A stretch of DNA of 64,000 bases from contig CANTUR010001443.1 of the NCBI GenBank assembly GCA_947683625.1, forward strand, positions 1,234,501-1,298,500, in the 5' to 3' direction. The notes beneath the pieces were generated by a model, which saw only the letters and a program-made list of their open reading frames with translations, ran no database searches and had not been told where the DNA came from. Source of the stretch: Mallotus nudiflorus (lineage: Eukaryota; Streptophyta; Magnoliopsida; Malpighiales; Euphorbiaceae). Below are positions 1 through 10,905 of the stretch, piece by piece. Position numbers and translations under genes: made by a program. How positions within the stretch are numbered: the stretch's first letter is position 1; each line of letters starts with the position of its first letter.

Positions 1-1316
1 GACTCTGCCGAAATTTCGGTAGATTTTCTCGTAAAACATGATACTCGTAAAATTCCTACCGTTAGTTAGGTTAAATCCTGTCTGTCGAGTCTCGTCCAAT
101 TTTCCTCGAGTCAGTCTGGAATTTTATTATTTTGTTGATTTCTGATTTCAATTCCTTAGTCATGTTTTAAAAGTCGATTCATTATTTTTCTTTTAGAGCA
201 TATCGGAGCAGAAGCTGTGAGACCGAGGCAGACGCGTGGTCGTCAGCCTTCGTATTCATCCTGTAAGTCAATAAAATGATCTGTGCGTGTATTTTATTTA
301 AAGATGCGTGCACTCATATTTTTATGTTATTATTATATGATTTATTTAATTTAATGCTACTATTTAAAGTTTAAGCACATCTTATTTATTTAAAATCAGT
401 TTTGAGAAATTTTGGTAGAACGGGCTACCTGGTGGGTTTCACCAAGACCGTGTGCACATGATAGAGATTGAGAGATGGATCCGATAATTGTATGATGGAT
501 GAATGTTAAACTGGGACGGGTGCCTCGGTAGAAGCCTTTGCTCTCAGGGACCGCCAGTGATTGGAAAGTCAATAATGGACTGGGATGGGTGCCTCGGTTG
601 ATGCCTTAGCTCTCAGGGACTGCCAGTACCATTTATTTGGATTAAGTGAATGACTACGGCTTGGTGCCTCGGTTGATGCCTTTGCTCTCGGGGACCGGTA
701 GTCTAGTTGGAATAAGTGGGCCAGTTGGCCATGTAGATTGTTGGGTTTAGGGTTCTACCGAGATTTTTCAAAAGCTATAAATATATATATTATAAATTAT
801 TTTCACTCTAAATATATATAGTTTTCAAAGGTTTTCAAACCGTACAGCTCTTTTATTGACTTACTCAGTGAGGTCTGATTCCCCTCAATTTATTTTTTTT
901 CAGGAGCTTGGGATTTCGACCTCAGACTACCTCCACGTCGGGTTTCTTCTTCACTGGCTATTTTATGTAGGTCATTGTAAGTTGTACTGTGTGTTAATCT
1001 AGGTTGCTGCAGTAGTATTTGTACTAAGGATTTGTATGGTTTAAATATAATTATGTAGTTTATTTGTACGAAATACGCCTATGTATAAGATTTAAATTCG
1101 ATTTATAATGTGAGACGTTGAAGCACATTTTATTTAAGCAGTTGAATTTGTGTATTCTGAGAAAAATCAGTTTGATAATGTGTTCTGTTTTAAAATAAAG
1201 TGTGAAATATGAATGGTTTCATTTTCTTTTCCTTTAGGCTTACTACGGGTTTCGGGGGCCTTATGCCTTCCCATTCCCTAGTGCCGGTCACGTGCCCTCG
1301 AGTTCGGGTCGTGACA
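1..1316 (+). mobile_element. Tekay-type gypsy LTR (3' part), inserted in another LTR
   Basis: This is LTR sequence of a Tekay-like subfamily; its 5' end lies before the window. It shares the layout of the other Tekay LTRs here: a short hairpin (5-22), an exon-like block (197-262), a hairpin (428-446), repeated stem modules (510-703), an exon-like block (904-966), and the terminal segment ending gggtcgtgaca at 1316. No primer site follows. Instead the sequence continues as the end of a second LTR. The 3' LTR of that host element reads straight through the same point around 16381-16390 with a single GAAAT, so this LTR is an insertion, probably a solo LTR. Reading is by eye. Confidence 0.75.
510..703 (+). 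repeat. Three tandem stem modules inside the LTR
   Basis: Three units share a core like tgcctcggttgatgcc...ctctcgggga. Each is closed by its own complementary arms: actgg 510-514 with ccagt 554-558; actgg 579-583 with ccagt 623-627 (extendable by tgg/cca across one bulge); gactac 652-657 with gtagtc 698-703. The third unit has different arms that are still complementary. Related two-unit arrays occur in the other Tekay LTRs of the window. Confidence 0.6.
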
Positions 1317-1487
1317 GAAATGATATTTAAGTGTTTATTTTTATATCAATTTAAAGTTTTAATTCTGACATATTTTATTTATTTATTGCACGTTGTGTTT
1401 TTATTTTTAAGGCTTACTACGGGTTTTGGATTCGAAAGACTTCCCGTTCTCTAGCGTGGGTCATGACTCCCAGTTTGGGTCGTGAAA
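1317..1487 (+). mobile_element. End of the host Tekay 5' LTR
   Basis: The sequence matches the 3' LTR end at 16381-16548 closely, including the segment beginning ggcttactacggg. The terminal dinucleotide is AA instead of the usual CA. The primer site follows after three bases (aag), as in the other Tekay elements here. It belongs to the plus-strand element running to 16548. Confidence 0.75.
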
Positions 1488-1490
1488 AAG

Positions 1491-1503
1491 TTGGTATCAG
1501 AGC
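1491..1503 (+). promoter_or_regulatory. Primer binding site, initiator tRNA-Met type
   Basis: The sequence ttggtatcagagc is the standard complement to the 3' end of plant initiator tRNA-Met and lies three bases after the LTR end. It marks the start of the internal region and fixes the element as plus-strand. Confidence 0.85.
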
Positions 1504-1681
1504 CTAGATTATTAGTGTTGTGGACCTAGGGTTTTAGAGTCTTATTTTCTTTAAAACTACTATAGTGAATTAGGTTCAATCATGTCTTCGATAAGTTTTC
1601 CTTGATTTAGTTTTCTGTGTAATAATTAGGTTATTTGATTATTGTCTATTATATGAATTCCTTTGCCTTTGTCTTTTCAGA

Positions 1682-2705
1682 GTGAGAAGGGGAGCACGTG
1701 TCACTCCACCGGTCGTTGAGGCTGAGGATGATAAGCCCTTTCAAGATGATGTTTTACCTCTTGAGCTGCTAGTAAGGTACAGAGGCTGAGGTAGAGGTAG
1801 ACCTCAAAGAGCGATAGGTCACCATAGATAGCGAGAGCTACAGGATGAGGAACTTATACAGGCAGAGTATGAGGAAGTTGTTATACCTCTAGTTGCACTG
1901 TCGTTACAGCCTGCCCATCAATATGGTATGTTCGACCCTAAACTATGCCAGAGTTGGTCGCATAACCTCTGATGGGATGTCAAACCCATTAGATTTTCTA
2001 CATACTATTGAGGCGAGGACTTGAACTGCTCACACCAAGTACCAATGGATCATGATCATTGAGTTGTATATCAAGGGACCAGCCCTGGATTGGTTCGTTC
2101 AGGTTATTCATCCATACATGACGATGATGACTTGGGCTCAGTTCAGAGAGAGGTTTATGAGGAGATTTTGTCTAGAGCCATTGTGGATGAACTATAGACT
2201 CAGATTGACCAGCATCACCAGAGGTGACAGATCTGTCGAGGACTACACTAAAGAGTTTCTTTGACTGGGTAGATATGCAGAGGATTTGATGCAAGACCAG
2301 TATTTCATTGTCATGACTTATGTCACTAGTCTAGGTTTTGCTTTTATTGGGATGCCTACTGCAGGCCTTACTCTAGAGTCGGTGTTAGAGTTGGCCAAGG
2401 AGATAGAGTTGAGACTAGTCAGGCAAGGACTATGCCTAATTACTATCAGTTGGGTGTTCAGTCAAGAGGATTCCAAACTACTTCGTATTTAACTTTTCAG
2501 ATTGGTTCTAGTAGTCAACAGAGAGGCTCAGTAGAGCAGAGTCAGAGGCAGCAACAGAGAGTACATAGGAGTAGCAGACATGGCCGTGTTGGACCTCATA
2601 GACCTATCAAATTTGGGTCAGGTGCTTCTAATAATAGTAGTGGTTGAAGTTTTAGTTACTACAGCACAGGATCGATAGCTAGTGCTTTTCGGATGTGTGG
2701 GAGAG
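1682..2705 (+). pseudogene. Tekay gag, first part, interrupted by the nested element
   Basis: Gag relic of the plus-strand host element. The segment just after the splice-acceptor-like tcttttcag (ending 1680) matches the gag start of the other two elements, but the ATG is GTG here. Matching stretches are the basic N-terminal region and the capsid-like region containing GPALDWF, FRERFMRRFC and SVEDYTKEFL, then the Ser/Gln-rich linker. Several stops and frameshifts break it. It ends where the element 2706-14132 is inserted. The reading resumes at 14133, and GAGAG is duplicated at both sides. Non-functional. Confidence 0.8.
2701..2705. repeat. Target site duplication, left copy (GAGAG)
   Basis: Five bases directly before the LTR start at 2706, identical to 14133-14137 after the other LTR. 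Five-base duplications are typical of gypsy integrases. Confidence 0.9.
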
Positions 2706-5700
2706 TGTCACGACCCAAAACAGGGGCCATGACCGATGCTAGGGAACGGGAATTCTTTCGAATCCGGAACCCATAGCAAGCCTAAAAATAAAATAAAATA
2801 TGCAATAGTAATAGTAACAATATCAAATTTGCAGCGAAAATAAAAATCGTAAATATAATAATAACATTCTCATCACATATATAATCTCTTTAATACAAAT
2901 CCAGTTTCAATATAATACATCTCTTTAAATAAAATACATGAAATCCAATACTTTAATTCACAACTACTGCAGTGTCTAGATTATAATAAAAATAAGACTC
3001 AAGTAAATAGTTTACATAAAGAAGCCGGGGCGGAAGAAATTCGGCGTATCGACCTGCTACTGAGGTCTGAAGATGTTGACTCTTCTGAAAAATTATCAAC
3101 GGAGGGGAGTCAGACCTCACTGAGTGAACTACTATAATATATATACATACACACTAAGTGACAATGCATACAATCAACAATATATATATACTATGTATAT
3201 ATACAGGCAATACACATAAATGCAATAAAATCATTTTTATATATATTTTATTGAAAATCATCTTTTATGAAGGATCACATAGAACCCTAGAATATCGCAA
3301 CCTCAGAAATAGTGTTAGACAACACTCTAGCCATACAGGCTCACTTAATCCAAATATATCCACTTAATCCATTTAGACAGTAGACTGGCCCCGAGACACT
3401 AAGTCAATCGAGCTCCAGCAGTCTGACTGCCAGTGTGATTGGCCCCGAGACACTTGGTCAACCTAGCTCCAGCAATCACACCCAAACCACATCTCACATA
3501 TCAAATAATCATATCAAACCAATATCCACAAATAGTTAGTAATATAGCCTAAAGCTATAGGCGTACCGGTATGTACTCGGTACTAGTGCTGCCCACTAGG
3601 TAGCACGTTCTATTGATATCCTTCATCATTAATAATATAAAACATTCATTCACAAAAAATAAATGATGCATGAATGTAGATGAAATAACAATATAACCCA
3701 TACATATATACCAGAAATATACCAAAAGTAAACTAGGTATATTTCGAGTATATATACGTCAAATAAATCCAATCAAATCATAAATTAAACTAAAAATATA
3801 TTTAAAAATATTTTATTAACAAAACATGTATATAATTTATTATGTACCAAAAATAAACCAAAAATATACTTAATATAAACTTAAGAAATAATCAAATTAT
3901 TTATGCATATTTAATCAACATAAAATATGTATTTCTAAATCATGCATCCTAAGCATATATATATAGTATAGTAACTCACCTAGTGCGCTCCACGAGACGG
4001 GTCCGACGGGCCTGGTCCACTAGCCCTCGGTCTCGGTGCAACTAAACAAGCAATAAATAACCGACATTAGAATAAACCTAACAGAAATCCTAGAATTCAA
4101 TCTAGAGTATTTAACACAGAATCAGAAATTAGGGTTCGACTGGATATCACGTTTTACGAGAATTCTACCGAAAATTCGATAGAACTTCCCCTGTAAAATG
4201 GACATCTCTCTACTCAAAAGAGTAGAGCTGACCCTGTAAGGAAATACACTTCGAAAAACTACACAAGGCACAATCAAAATCCCATGGTCGGACTCCAAAC
4301 TACAGTCCACCGACCGGGGTCCACAAACACAGAATAATTCCAGATATACCAAAAATATCCTTAAAACCTAAAAATACATTTTATAGGTAGAAATTACATA
4401 ATTAACCTTTAAACACTATAAAAACCGATAAAAACTCGTTTTATTAGTAAAACCGTATATTATATATATAATTAAAAATAACTCACGAAAAATAGTTTTA
4501 ATTAGTTAAAAATACTAAATAATTTGTAGAAATCATTTTTATACCTTAAATAACTATTGAAACCAATTAAATTACATTTTTATCCAATTTTGTGTAAAAT
4601 TACCAAAATACCCCTATATATATATAAATATACTTAAATTACTTCAAAAATTCACCAAAAATTATACAATTATCGAAAATTAATTTTCTCAACATATTTA
4701 TCAATAATATTAATAATTAAACTCATTTAACTAATTAAATTCAATTAAAAACACATTTAACCTAATTTCTCAAAATCACATAAACTTCAATAATTCAAAA
4801 TAAATACTTAGAAATTCATAAAAATTCCAAATAAATTCCTATAATTCATTTCAACACCTAATTTAATCATAAACCCCAATTTTATAATTTAAATAATTAA
4901 TTTACGAAAATTAGAAAATAATATTAAATATTCAAAAATACCCAAAAATCCAAAAAATCTCCAAAAATTCCACAAAAATTCATACATGTATATTGAGCTA
5001 CTAGGAAAAACATTTGTGAAGGGGGTTTTCATGAATCAATCAATTCGAAGCTCAAAAAAATCAAAAACCCTAATGTGACCGAATTGAGTTTTAGCTCAAA
5101 CCTCAAAATCCACTTGATTTCAGGCCGAAAGGAGCTTAGAATTGGAATCACCAGAGCTTAAGGAGTTGATGAAGACTGGCGGTGCACGAAATGGTGGCCG
5201 GAATCGTCGTCGACGACAAGAAGCTCAACTTGCTGCCATGGCGGATTCCGGGCGATCCAGCGGGCTTCCGATGGCCTGGTCACGTCGGAGGGGAAGAGGA
5301 AGGAAGGGGAAGGAGGTTGGCGGCAGCTGGTGGCGCGGTCCGGCATGCTGAAACGGGAGGCGCAGTGAAGGTAGACGATCGGGAGAGAAGAAGGAGAGGG
5401 AGGGGCTAAACGGTAATTTGGCAAATCCTTTTGATTTTTAATGTATATATGTATATATATATACTTTACACTATATAATAAAATAATATTATATTATACA
5501 CATTAAATATACACCACACACATAAAATTTAATATTTTAATAATTTATACTAAATAAAAATAATTAAATAACAATAAAACTAATAAATAATTAATAAAAT
5601 ATTAGGATAATACTAAACCCTAATTAAATAAATATTTACACACATAGGCTTTATTTAGTATTTTAAAAATACGTATGAGTTCATGCAAGTCCGAAAATAT

Positions 5701-5922
5701 ATTTAAAATAATTAATAATAAATTATTTACGTGAAAATTTCCCCGAAAATGCAAGTCCCGGGAAAATTTTACGTAAAATACTGTAAATAATGCACAATAA
5801 TAAAAATAGGTTTGAAATACACATTAACTCGTAAAAATATCATAGTATACATACAAAAATTATTAACACTGTATATCCCGGTACAGTGTAAAAATATTTT
5901 AAAAAAAACACGAGATATTACA
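2706..5922 (-). mobile_element. 3' LTR of the nested Tekay element
   Basis: On the plus strand it begins tgtcacgaccc and ends gatattaca (TG...CA). It is nearly identical to 10906-14132. It contains the stem modules around 3374-3481, AT-rich spacers, a GC-rich island at 5142-5400, and conserved splice-like block edges. ATG- or TTG-started reading frames inside it are not thought to be genes. Confidence 0.92.
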
Positions 5923-5936
5923 ATCTTCCCCCCTTA
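5923..5936 (-). promoter_or_regulatory. Polypurine tract
   Basis: Read on the minus strand this is taaggggggaagat, directly before the 3' LTR. It is the expected primer for plus-strand DNA synthesis in reverse transcription. Confidence 0.85.
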
Positions 5937-5969
5937 CAAGAATTCGTCCTCGAATTCCAGAATACAAGA

Positions 5970-7289
5970 TCAAGAAGGAAAGAGATACGGGTAAGAAGGT
6001 CGCATCTCAGCTTCAGTCTCCTACATATGCTCCTCGACTCTGTCGCTACGCCACAGAACCTTGACCATCGGAATCTGCTTCGATCGCAACTGTCGAACTT
6101 GAAAATCAACGATCGCCACAGGTTCTTCCACAAACGTCAAATCTTCACTCACTTCCACACTGTCAGGTTGCAACATGTGTGAAGGGTTTGAGATATACTT
6201 TCTCAACATCGAGATATGAAATACTGGATGCACCTGTGACATACTCGGAGGCAAATCCAACCGATATGTAATAGTGCCAACTCTCTCCAGAATCTCAAAC
6301 GATCCAATATATCTCGGTGCTAACTTACCCTTCCTGCCAAATCTCATCACACCCTTCATCGGAGATACTTTCAGAAAAATGAAATCTCCAACCTGAAACT
6401 CCACATCTCTGCGCCTAGGATCCGCATAACTCTTCTGTCTGCTAACTGCGGTCTCTAATCTGCGCTTAATCACGGCGACTTTCTCTGCAGCATCCTGAAC
6501 CATCTCAGGTCCAATCAAAGCTCTCTCACCAATCTCATCCAAACTCAATGGGGATCTACACTTCCTTCCATACAACGCCTCATATGGTGCCATGCCAATA
6601 CTGCTATGGTAGCTGTTATTATATGCAAACTCAATGACCAGCAAATGATCATCCCAGCTACCTCCCAAATCCAAGACACACATCCTCAACATATCTTCCA
6701 GTGTCTGGATCGTCCTCTCAGACTGACCATCTGTTTGAGGATGAAAAGCAGTACTGAAATCTAACCTAGTGCCCATCGCTTCTTGCAACTTCTGCCAAAA
6801 ATGAGAAGTAAACACCGAACCTCTATCTGACACAATGGACACAAGTACTCCATGAAGGCATACGATATGCTTCACATACAACTTCGCCAATCTAGCAACT
6901 GAATATATGGCTTTCACAGGCAAGAAATGTGCAGACTTTGTCAACCTGTCTACAATCACCCAAATGGAATCGTCTCCATCCTTCGAACGAGGTAAACCTA
7001 CCACAAAATCCATAGCTATCCTTTCCCACTTCCACTCAGGAATAGGAAGAGGCTGAAGCTTCCCAGAAGGCTTCTGATGTTCGGCTTTCACTTACTGACA
7101 CGTCAAGCACTTCGTAACATAATCAGCGACATCTTTCTTCAATCCATCCCACCAGTATAGATCTCTGATACTGTGGTACATCTTAGTAATGCCTGGATGT
7201 ACGCTATAAGCTGTAGAATGTGCTTCCTCTAGGATCTCTTCTCTCAAGTCATCCACGTCAGGAACACACAATCTACCACTGATCCACAA
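5970..7289 (-). pseudogene. Tekay integrase with C-terminal chromodomain-like segment
   Basis: The part from the His-His-Cys-Cys zinc region (HPGITKMYHSI... then CLTCQ) to the polyprotein end. The catalytic core is readable: first Asp in MDFVVGLPRS/IWVIVDRLTKS, second in IVSDRGSVF, Glu in HPQTDGQSERTIQTLEDML. It is followed by the GPY-like region (GKLAPRYIG) and a chromodomain-like end (EEPVAIVDFQVRQLRSKQ, VKVLWRSDRVEEH). A TAA stop at about 7090 separates the zinc region from the core, and a TAG within the chromodomain-like segment (about 6021) replaces the expected Trp of the VEEHTWE motif. Chromodomains of this lineage are thought to steer insertion to heterochromatin. Not functional as read. 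Confidence 0.88.
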
Positions 7290-8045
7290 TACACCATCAT
7301 CATCGAATGTGAAATCAGTGAACTTCCCTGCTCTAACATTCTCTGCAAGCTCTTCTAGAATAGGATCTCGACTCTGAGCTACTTTAATCCTATCCCTCAG
7401 TACAGATCATACTTTAAACTGAGCTAGCAGTCCATCTGATCTACTAATCTTCATCATCAGACCTTGATCCACCAACAAATGCAATTCCTGGATCAATGGT
7501 CTCCTCTCAACACTGATGTGAGCAAGACTGCCTGAGGACTTCCTACTCAAGGCATCTGCTACCACATCAGCTTTACCCGGATGACATAAGATCTTGTAAT
7601 CATAATCCTTCAACAATTCCAACCATCTCCTCTGCCTCAGATTCAAATCTCGCTGCTGGAAAAATTACTTAAGGCTCTTGTGATTGGTAAATATCTCACA
7701 AGTCACCCCGTACAAATAATGTCTCCAGATCTTCAAAGCAAAGATCACTGCAGCCATCTCAAGGTCATGTGTAGGATAGTTCTGCTCATGCTTCTTCAAC
7801 TGCCTCGAAGCATAGACTATCACCCTTCCATTCTGCATCAACACACAACCAAGATTAATTCTAGAGGCATCATAGGAAACTGTGAACTTATCCACACTAT
7901 TAGGCAAAGCTAACACTGGCGCTGTGGTCAACTTCTCCTTCAATAACTGAAAACTATTCTCACAAGCTTCTGACCACTCAAATCTAACATTCTTCTGAGT
8001 CAAGCGAGTCATAGGGGCTGCAATTCTAGGAAAAATCTTGCACAA
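7290..8045 (-). pseudogene. Tekay RT end, RNase H and linker
   Basis: This continues the RT frame after a one-base insertion near 8028. RNase H is recognisable by SYDASRINLGCVLMQ, the Glu region DLEMAAVIFALKIWRHYL and the tail DVVADALSRK. The position usually read FTDHKSLK is FTNHKSLK here, replacing a catalytic Asp by Asn. Stops lie at about 7662 and 7406. The segment joins RT to integrase in the polyprotein. Confidence 0.83.
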
Positions 8046-9831
8046 ACCGCCTATAATACCCGACTAAACCTAGAAAACTTTGAATCTCTGTGACAGAAGT
8101 AGGTCTAGGCCACTCAGACACTGCCTCAACCTTCTGTGGATCAACCTGAATACCTTCTTTAGACACTACGTGTCCAACAAAAGAAACACTCTCCATCCAG
8201 AAATCACACTTTAAGAATTTAGCATAAAGCTGATGATCTCTCTGTGTCTGCAGTATGATCCTCAAGTGATATACATGTTCCTCCATACTCCTTGAATAAA
8301 CCAGTATATCATCAATGAAGACTACTACAAACTGATCCACATACGGTCTGAATACCCTATTCATCAGGTCCATAAAAGTTGCTGGTGCATTAGTCAAACC
8401 AAAAGACATCACCAGAAACTCATAATGGCCATATCGCATGCGGAATGCTGTCTTAGGAATATCAGCTTCACTGATCCGCAGCTGATGATAACCCGACCTC
8501 AAGTCAACCTTAGAAAAGAACTGTGCACCCTGTAGCTTGTCAAACAAATCATCTATCCTCGGGAGAGGATACTTGTTCTTCACTGTCACCTTATTCAGCT
8601 CTCTGTAGTCAATGCACAGTCTCAGGGTACCATCCTTTTTCTTCACAAACAAGACTGGTGCACCCCAAGGAGAAACACTAGGTCTGATGAAACCTTTATC
8701 CAACAACTCTTGCAACTGCTCCTTCAACTCTTTCAACTCTGCAGGAGCCATACGATAGGGTGGCATAGATATAGGAGTAGTACCTGGTACCACATTTATA
8801 TAGAACTCAATCTCTCTATGAGGTGGTAAACCTGGCAACTCCTCGGGAAAAACATCAGAAAACTCACAAGCAACAGGAACATCTGTGAGTGACAACTTCT
8901 CCACTGAAGTATCCCTGACCAATGCCAAATACCCCTGACAACCTTTCCTCAATAATTTCCTAGCCATAATAGCAAAAATAAGATTCTGAGGTACTGAACT
9001 CCTATCACCAACAAACTTAAAATCTTCTTCATCAGGAATTCTGAAAGTCACCTCTTTATTCCTGCAATCTACCACGACATAGTGCTGAGATAACCAATCC
9101 ATTCCCAAAATAACATCAAACTCCATCACATCTAACAAAATCAAATCAACGGGTAATTCTCTATCTCCCACGAGAACTGGACAACCAGAAAGAACAATAT
9201 CGGTGTCCAAAGAATCACTCAGAGTGGCAACAGATAAAGGAAAAGCCATCCTCGAAGCTTGCCAACAAGATTTAGAAGCAAAAACAGGAGAAACAAACAA
9301 ATACGTGGCACCCGGATAAAAAAAAACCCAAGCATCCAGGTAACAAACAGAAATAATACCTGCCACAACTGCATTAGATGCCTGAGCATCTTGCTGAGTA
9401 AGATGAAAAACTCTGGCCTGACCTCGACCTCCCTGCTGACTGGTAGAAGCCTGGCCAACACCTATAGCACCTCTTCTAGTACCTCTACCACGACTCTGCT
9501 GTGGAACAAACTGAGTGGAACTCTGATGCTGGGCTGGTGGTAACTGAAATGGCATGGGTGCAGCACTAGCAATCGACTGCTGTGGGAATCGCAGAATCTG
9601 CTGCTGCTGATATCCGGAATAAGGACATGATCTGGCAAAATGTCCTGTCTGCCCGCATCTGAAGCATGTCAGTGGTGTCAGATAACATGGTCCCTGATGG
9701 ACTCTACCACAAGTCTGACAAACGCTGGCCGTTGATCCAAAACTACGACCACTGCTGCTGCTCGAAGCACCTGATCCGAACCTGAACGATCTACGCTGAC
9801 CTCCACGGCCATGTCTACTGCTCTGATGCAC
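8026..9831 (-). pseudogene. Tekay gag end, protease and reverse transcriptase
   Basis: A long open stretch of about 600 codons. It opens with the Ser-rich end of gag and an intact CCHC knuckle (CFRCGQTGHFARSC), a Gln-rich linker, then a retropepsin region ending in DVILGMDWLSQH. The usual protease DSGATH site reads YPGATY, so the catalytic Asp is lost. RT follows: LLDKGFIRPSVSPWGAPVLF, DYRELNKVTVKNKYPLPRID, the SKVDLRSGYHQ catalytic Asp, and VVFIDDILVYS with the paired Asp residues. It stops at 8026 through a one-base insertion. The annotated left codon is GTG after a TAG, so this is not a true start. The real gag ATG is at 10708. Confidence 0.88.
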
Positions 9832-10708
9832 TCGCTACTGCTGTCTCTGAGTTTGCTGAGTCGGACCTCGCTGCTGACTACTCGATCTAACATGGAAGCT
9901 CGAATATGGAGTAGCCTGCAATCCACTCGACTGAACTCCTAGTTGGTAATAATCAGGCATCGCTCCTTGCCTAACTAGCCTCAGCTCAATCTCCTTAGCC
10001 AACTCAATCACAGACTCCATAGTAAGACCTGCTGTAGGCATACCAGTAAGCTGAACCCAAACCAGTGACATATGTAGTAACCGTAAAATACTGATCTCGC
10101 ATCAGATCCTCAGCATATCTACCCAAATGAAGAAACTCTCGGGTATACTCCTCTACAGATCAATCTCCATGAGAAATACTGGTCAAACGGAGACGATAAC
10201 TCAAACGAAGAGGCTCTGGACAAAATCTCCTCATAAATCGCTCTCGAAACTGAGCCCATGTCATCGTCATCATGTAAGGCTGAATCATCTGAATGAACCA
10301 ATCTAGAGCTGGTCCCTCGACAGACAACTCAACGATCATGATCCGCTGGTACTCGGTATGAGCAGTCCGAGTCCGAGTCTCAATCACGTGCAGAAAATCT
10401 AACGGATCAGAAGTACCATCAAAAGCAATCCTGCCAACTCGGGCATAGAACAAAGCTGCCTCAGGGTCAGACATACCTTGCTAATAGGCAGGCTGAACAA
10501 CTGGAGGAACAGGAACATCAAACTCAGGCTCAACAGGCTCCTCGTCCTGTAACTCTCTCTGCCTACGGCGACCTGCCGCTCCTCGAGGTCTACCCCTACC
10601 ACGACCTCTGCGTCTAACTGGCTGCTCAGGAGGTAAAACCTCATCCTGAAAAGACTCATCATCCTCGACCTCAACGACCGATGGAGCAACACGCGCTCGC
10701 CTCCTCAT
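9832..10708 (-). pseudogene. Tekay gag, N-terminal and capsid part
   Basis: The gag ATG at 10708 lies one base after a splice-acceptor-like tcttttcag. An Arg-rich, acidic N-terminal region (RRRGRGRGRPRGAAGRRR) precedes the capsid-like segment starting MSDPEAALFYARVGR and containing GPALDWFIQMI and FRERFMRRFC. TAG at about 10481 (Gln in the copy at 62075), TGA at about 10160 (before SVEEYTREFL), a frameshift near 10075 and TAG at about 9832 break it. The stops fit C-to-T changes. Confidence 0.83.
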
Positions 10709-10889
10709 ACTGAAAAGACAAACGAAAAGATTCAGACAAAATAGACAACGGAGGAATAACGCTGAAAACTACAACAAGGAATACTCATCAAGACATACTC
10801 GAACCTAATACACTGCAGTAGTCCAATAGAAAACACAACTTTAAAACTAGGGCCACAACTCACATAACTAAGCCCTGACACAGAACTCC

Positions 10890-10902
10890 GCTCTGATACC
10901 AA
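10890..10902 (-). promoter_or_regulatory. Primer binding site of the nested element
   Basis: On the minus strand this reads ttggtatcagagc, three bases after the 5' LTR end, complementary to the initiator tRNA-Met 3' end. It identifies 10906-14132 as the 5' LTR. Confidence 0.88.
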
Positions 10903-10905
10903 CTT

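Noticed and set aside
5142..5424. Reading frames of 69-88 codons on both strands in the LTR GC-rich island (also 13285-13634)
   Set aside because: Frames overlap on both strands, several start at non-ATG codons, and the two LTR copies show frame-neutral and disruptive changes alike. GC-rich leader sequence explains them.
9219..9543. Plus-strand and alternate minus-strand frames inside the Tekay pol gene
   Set aside because: Shadows of the real minus-strand frame at 8026-9831.
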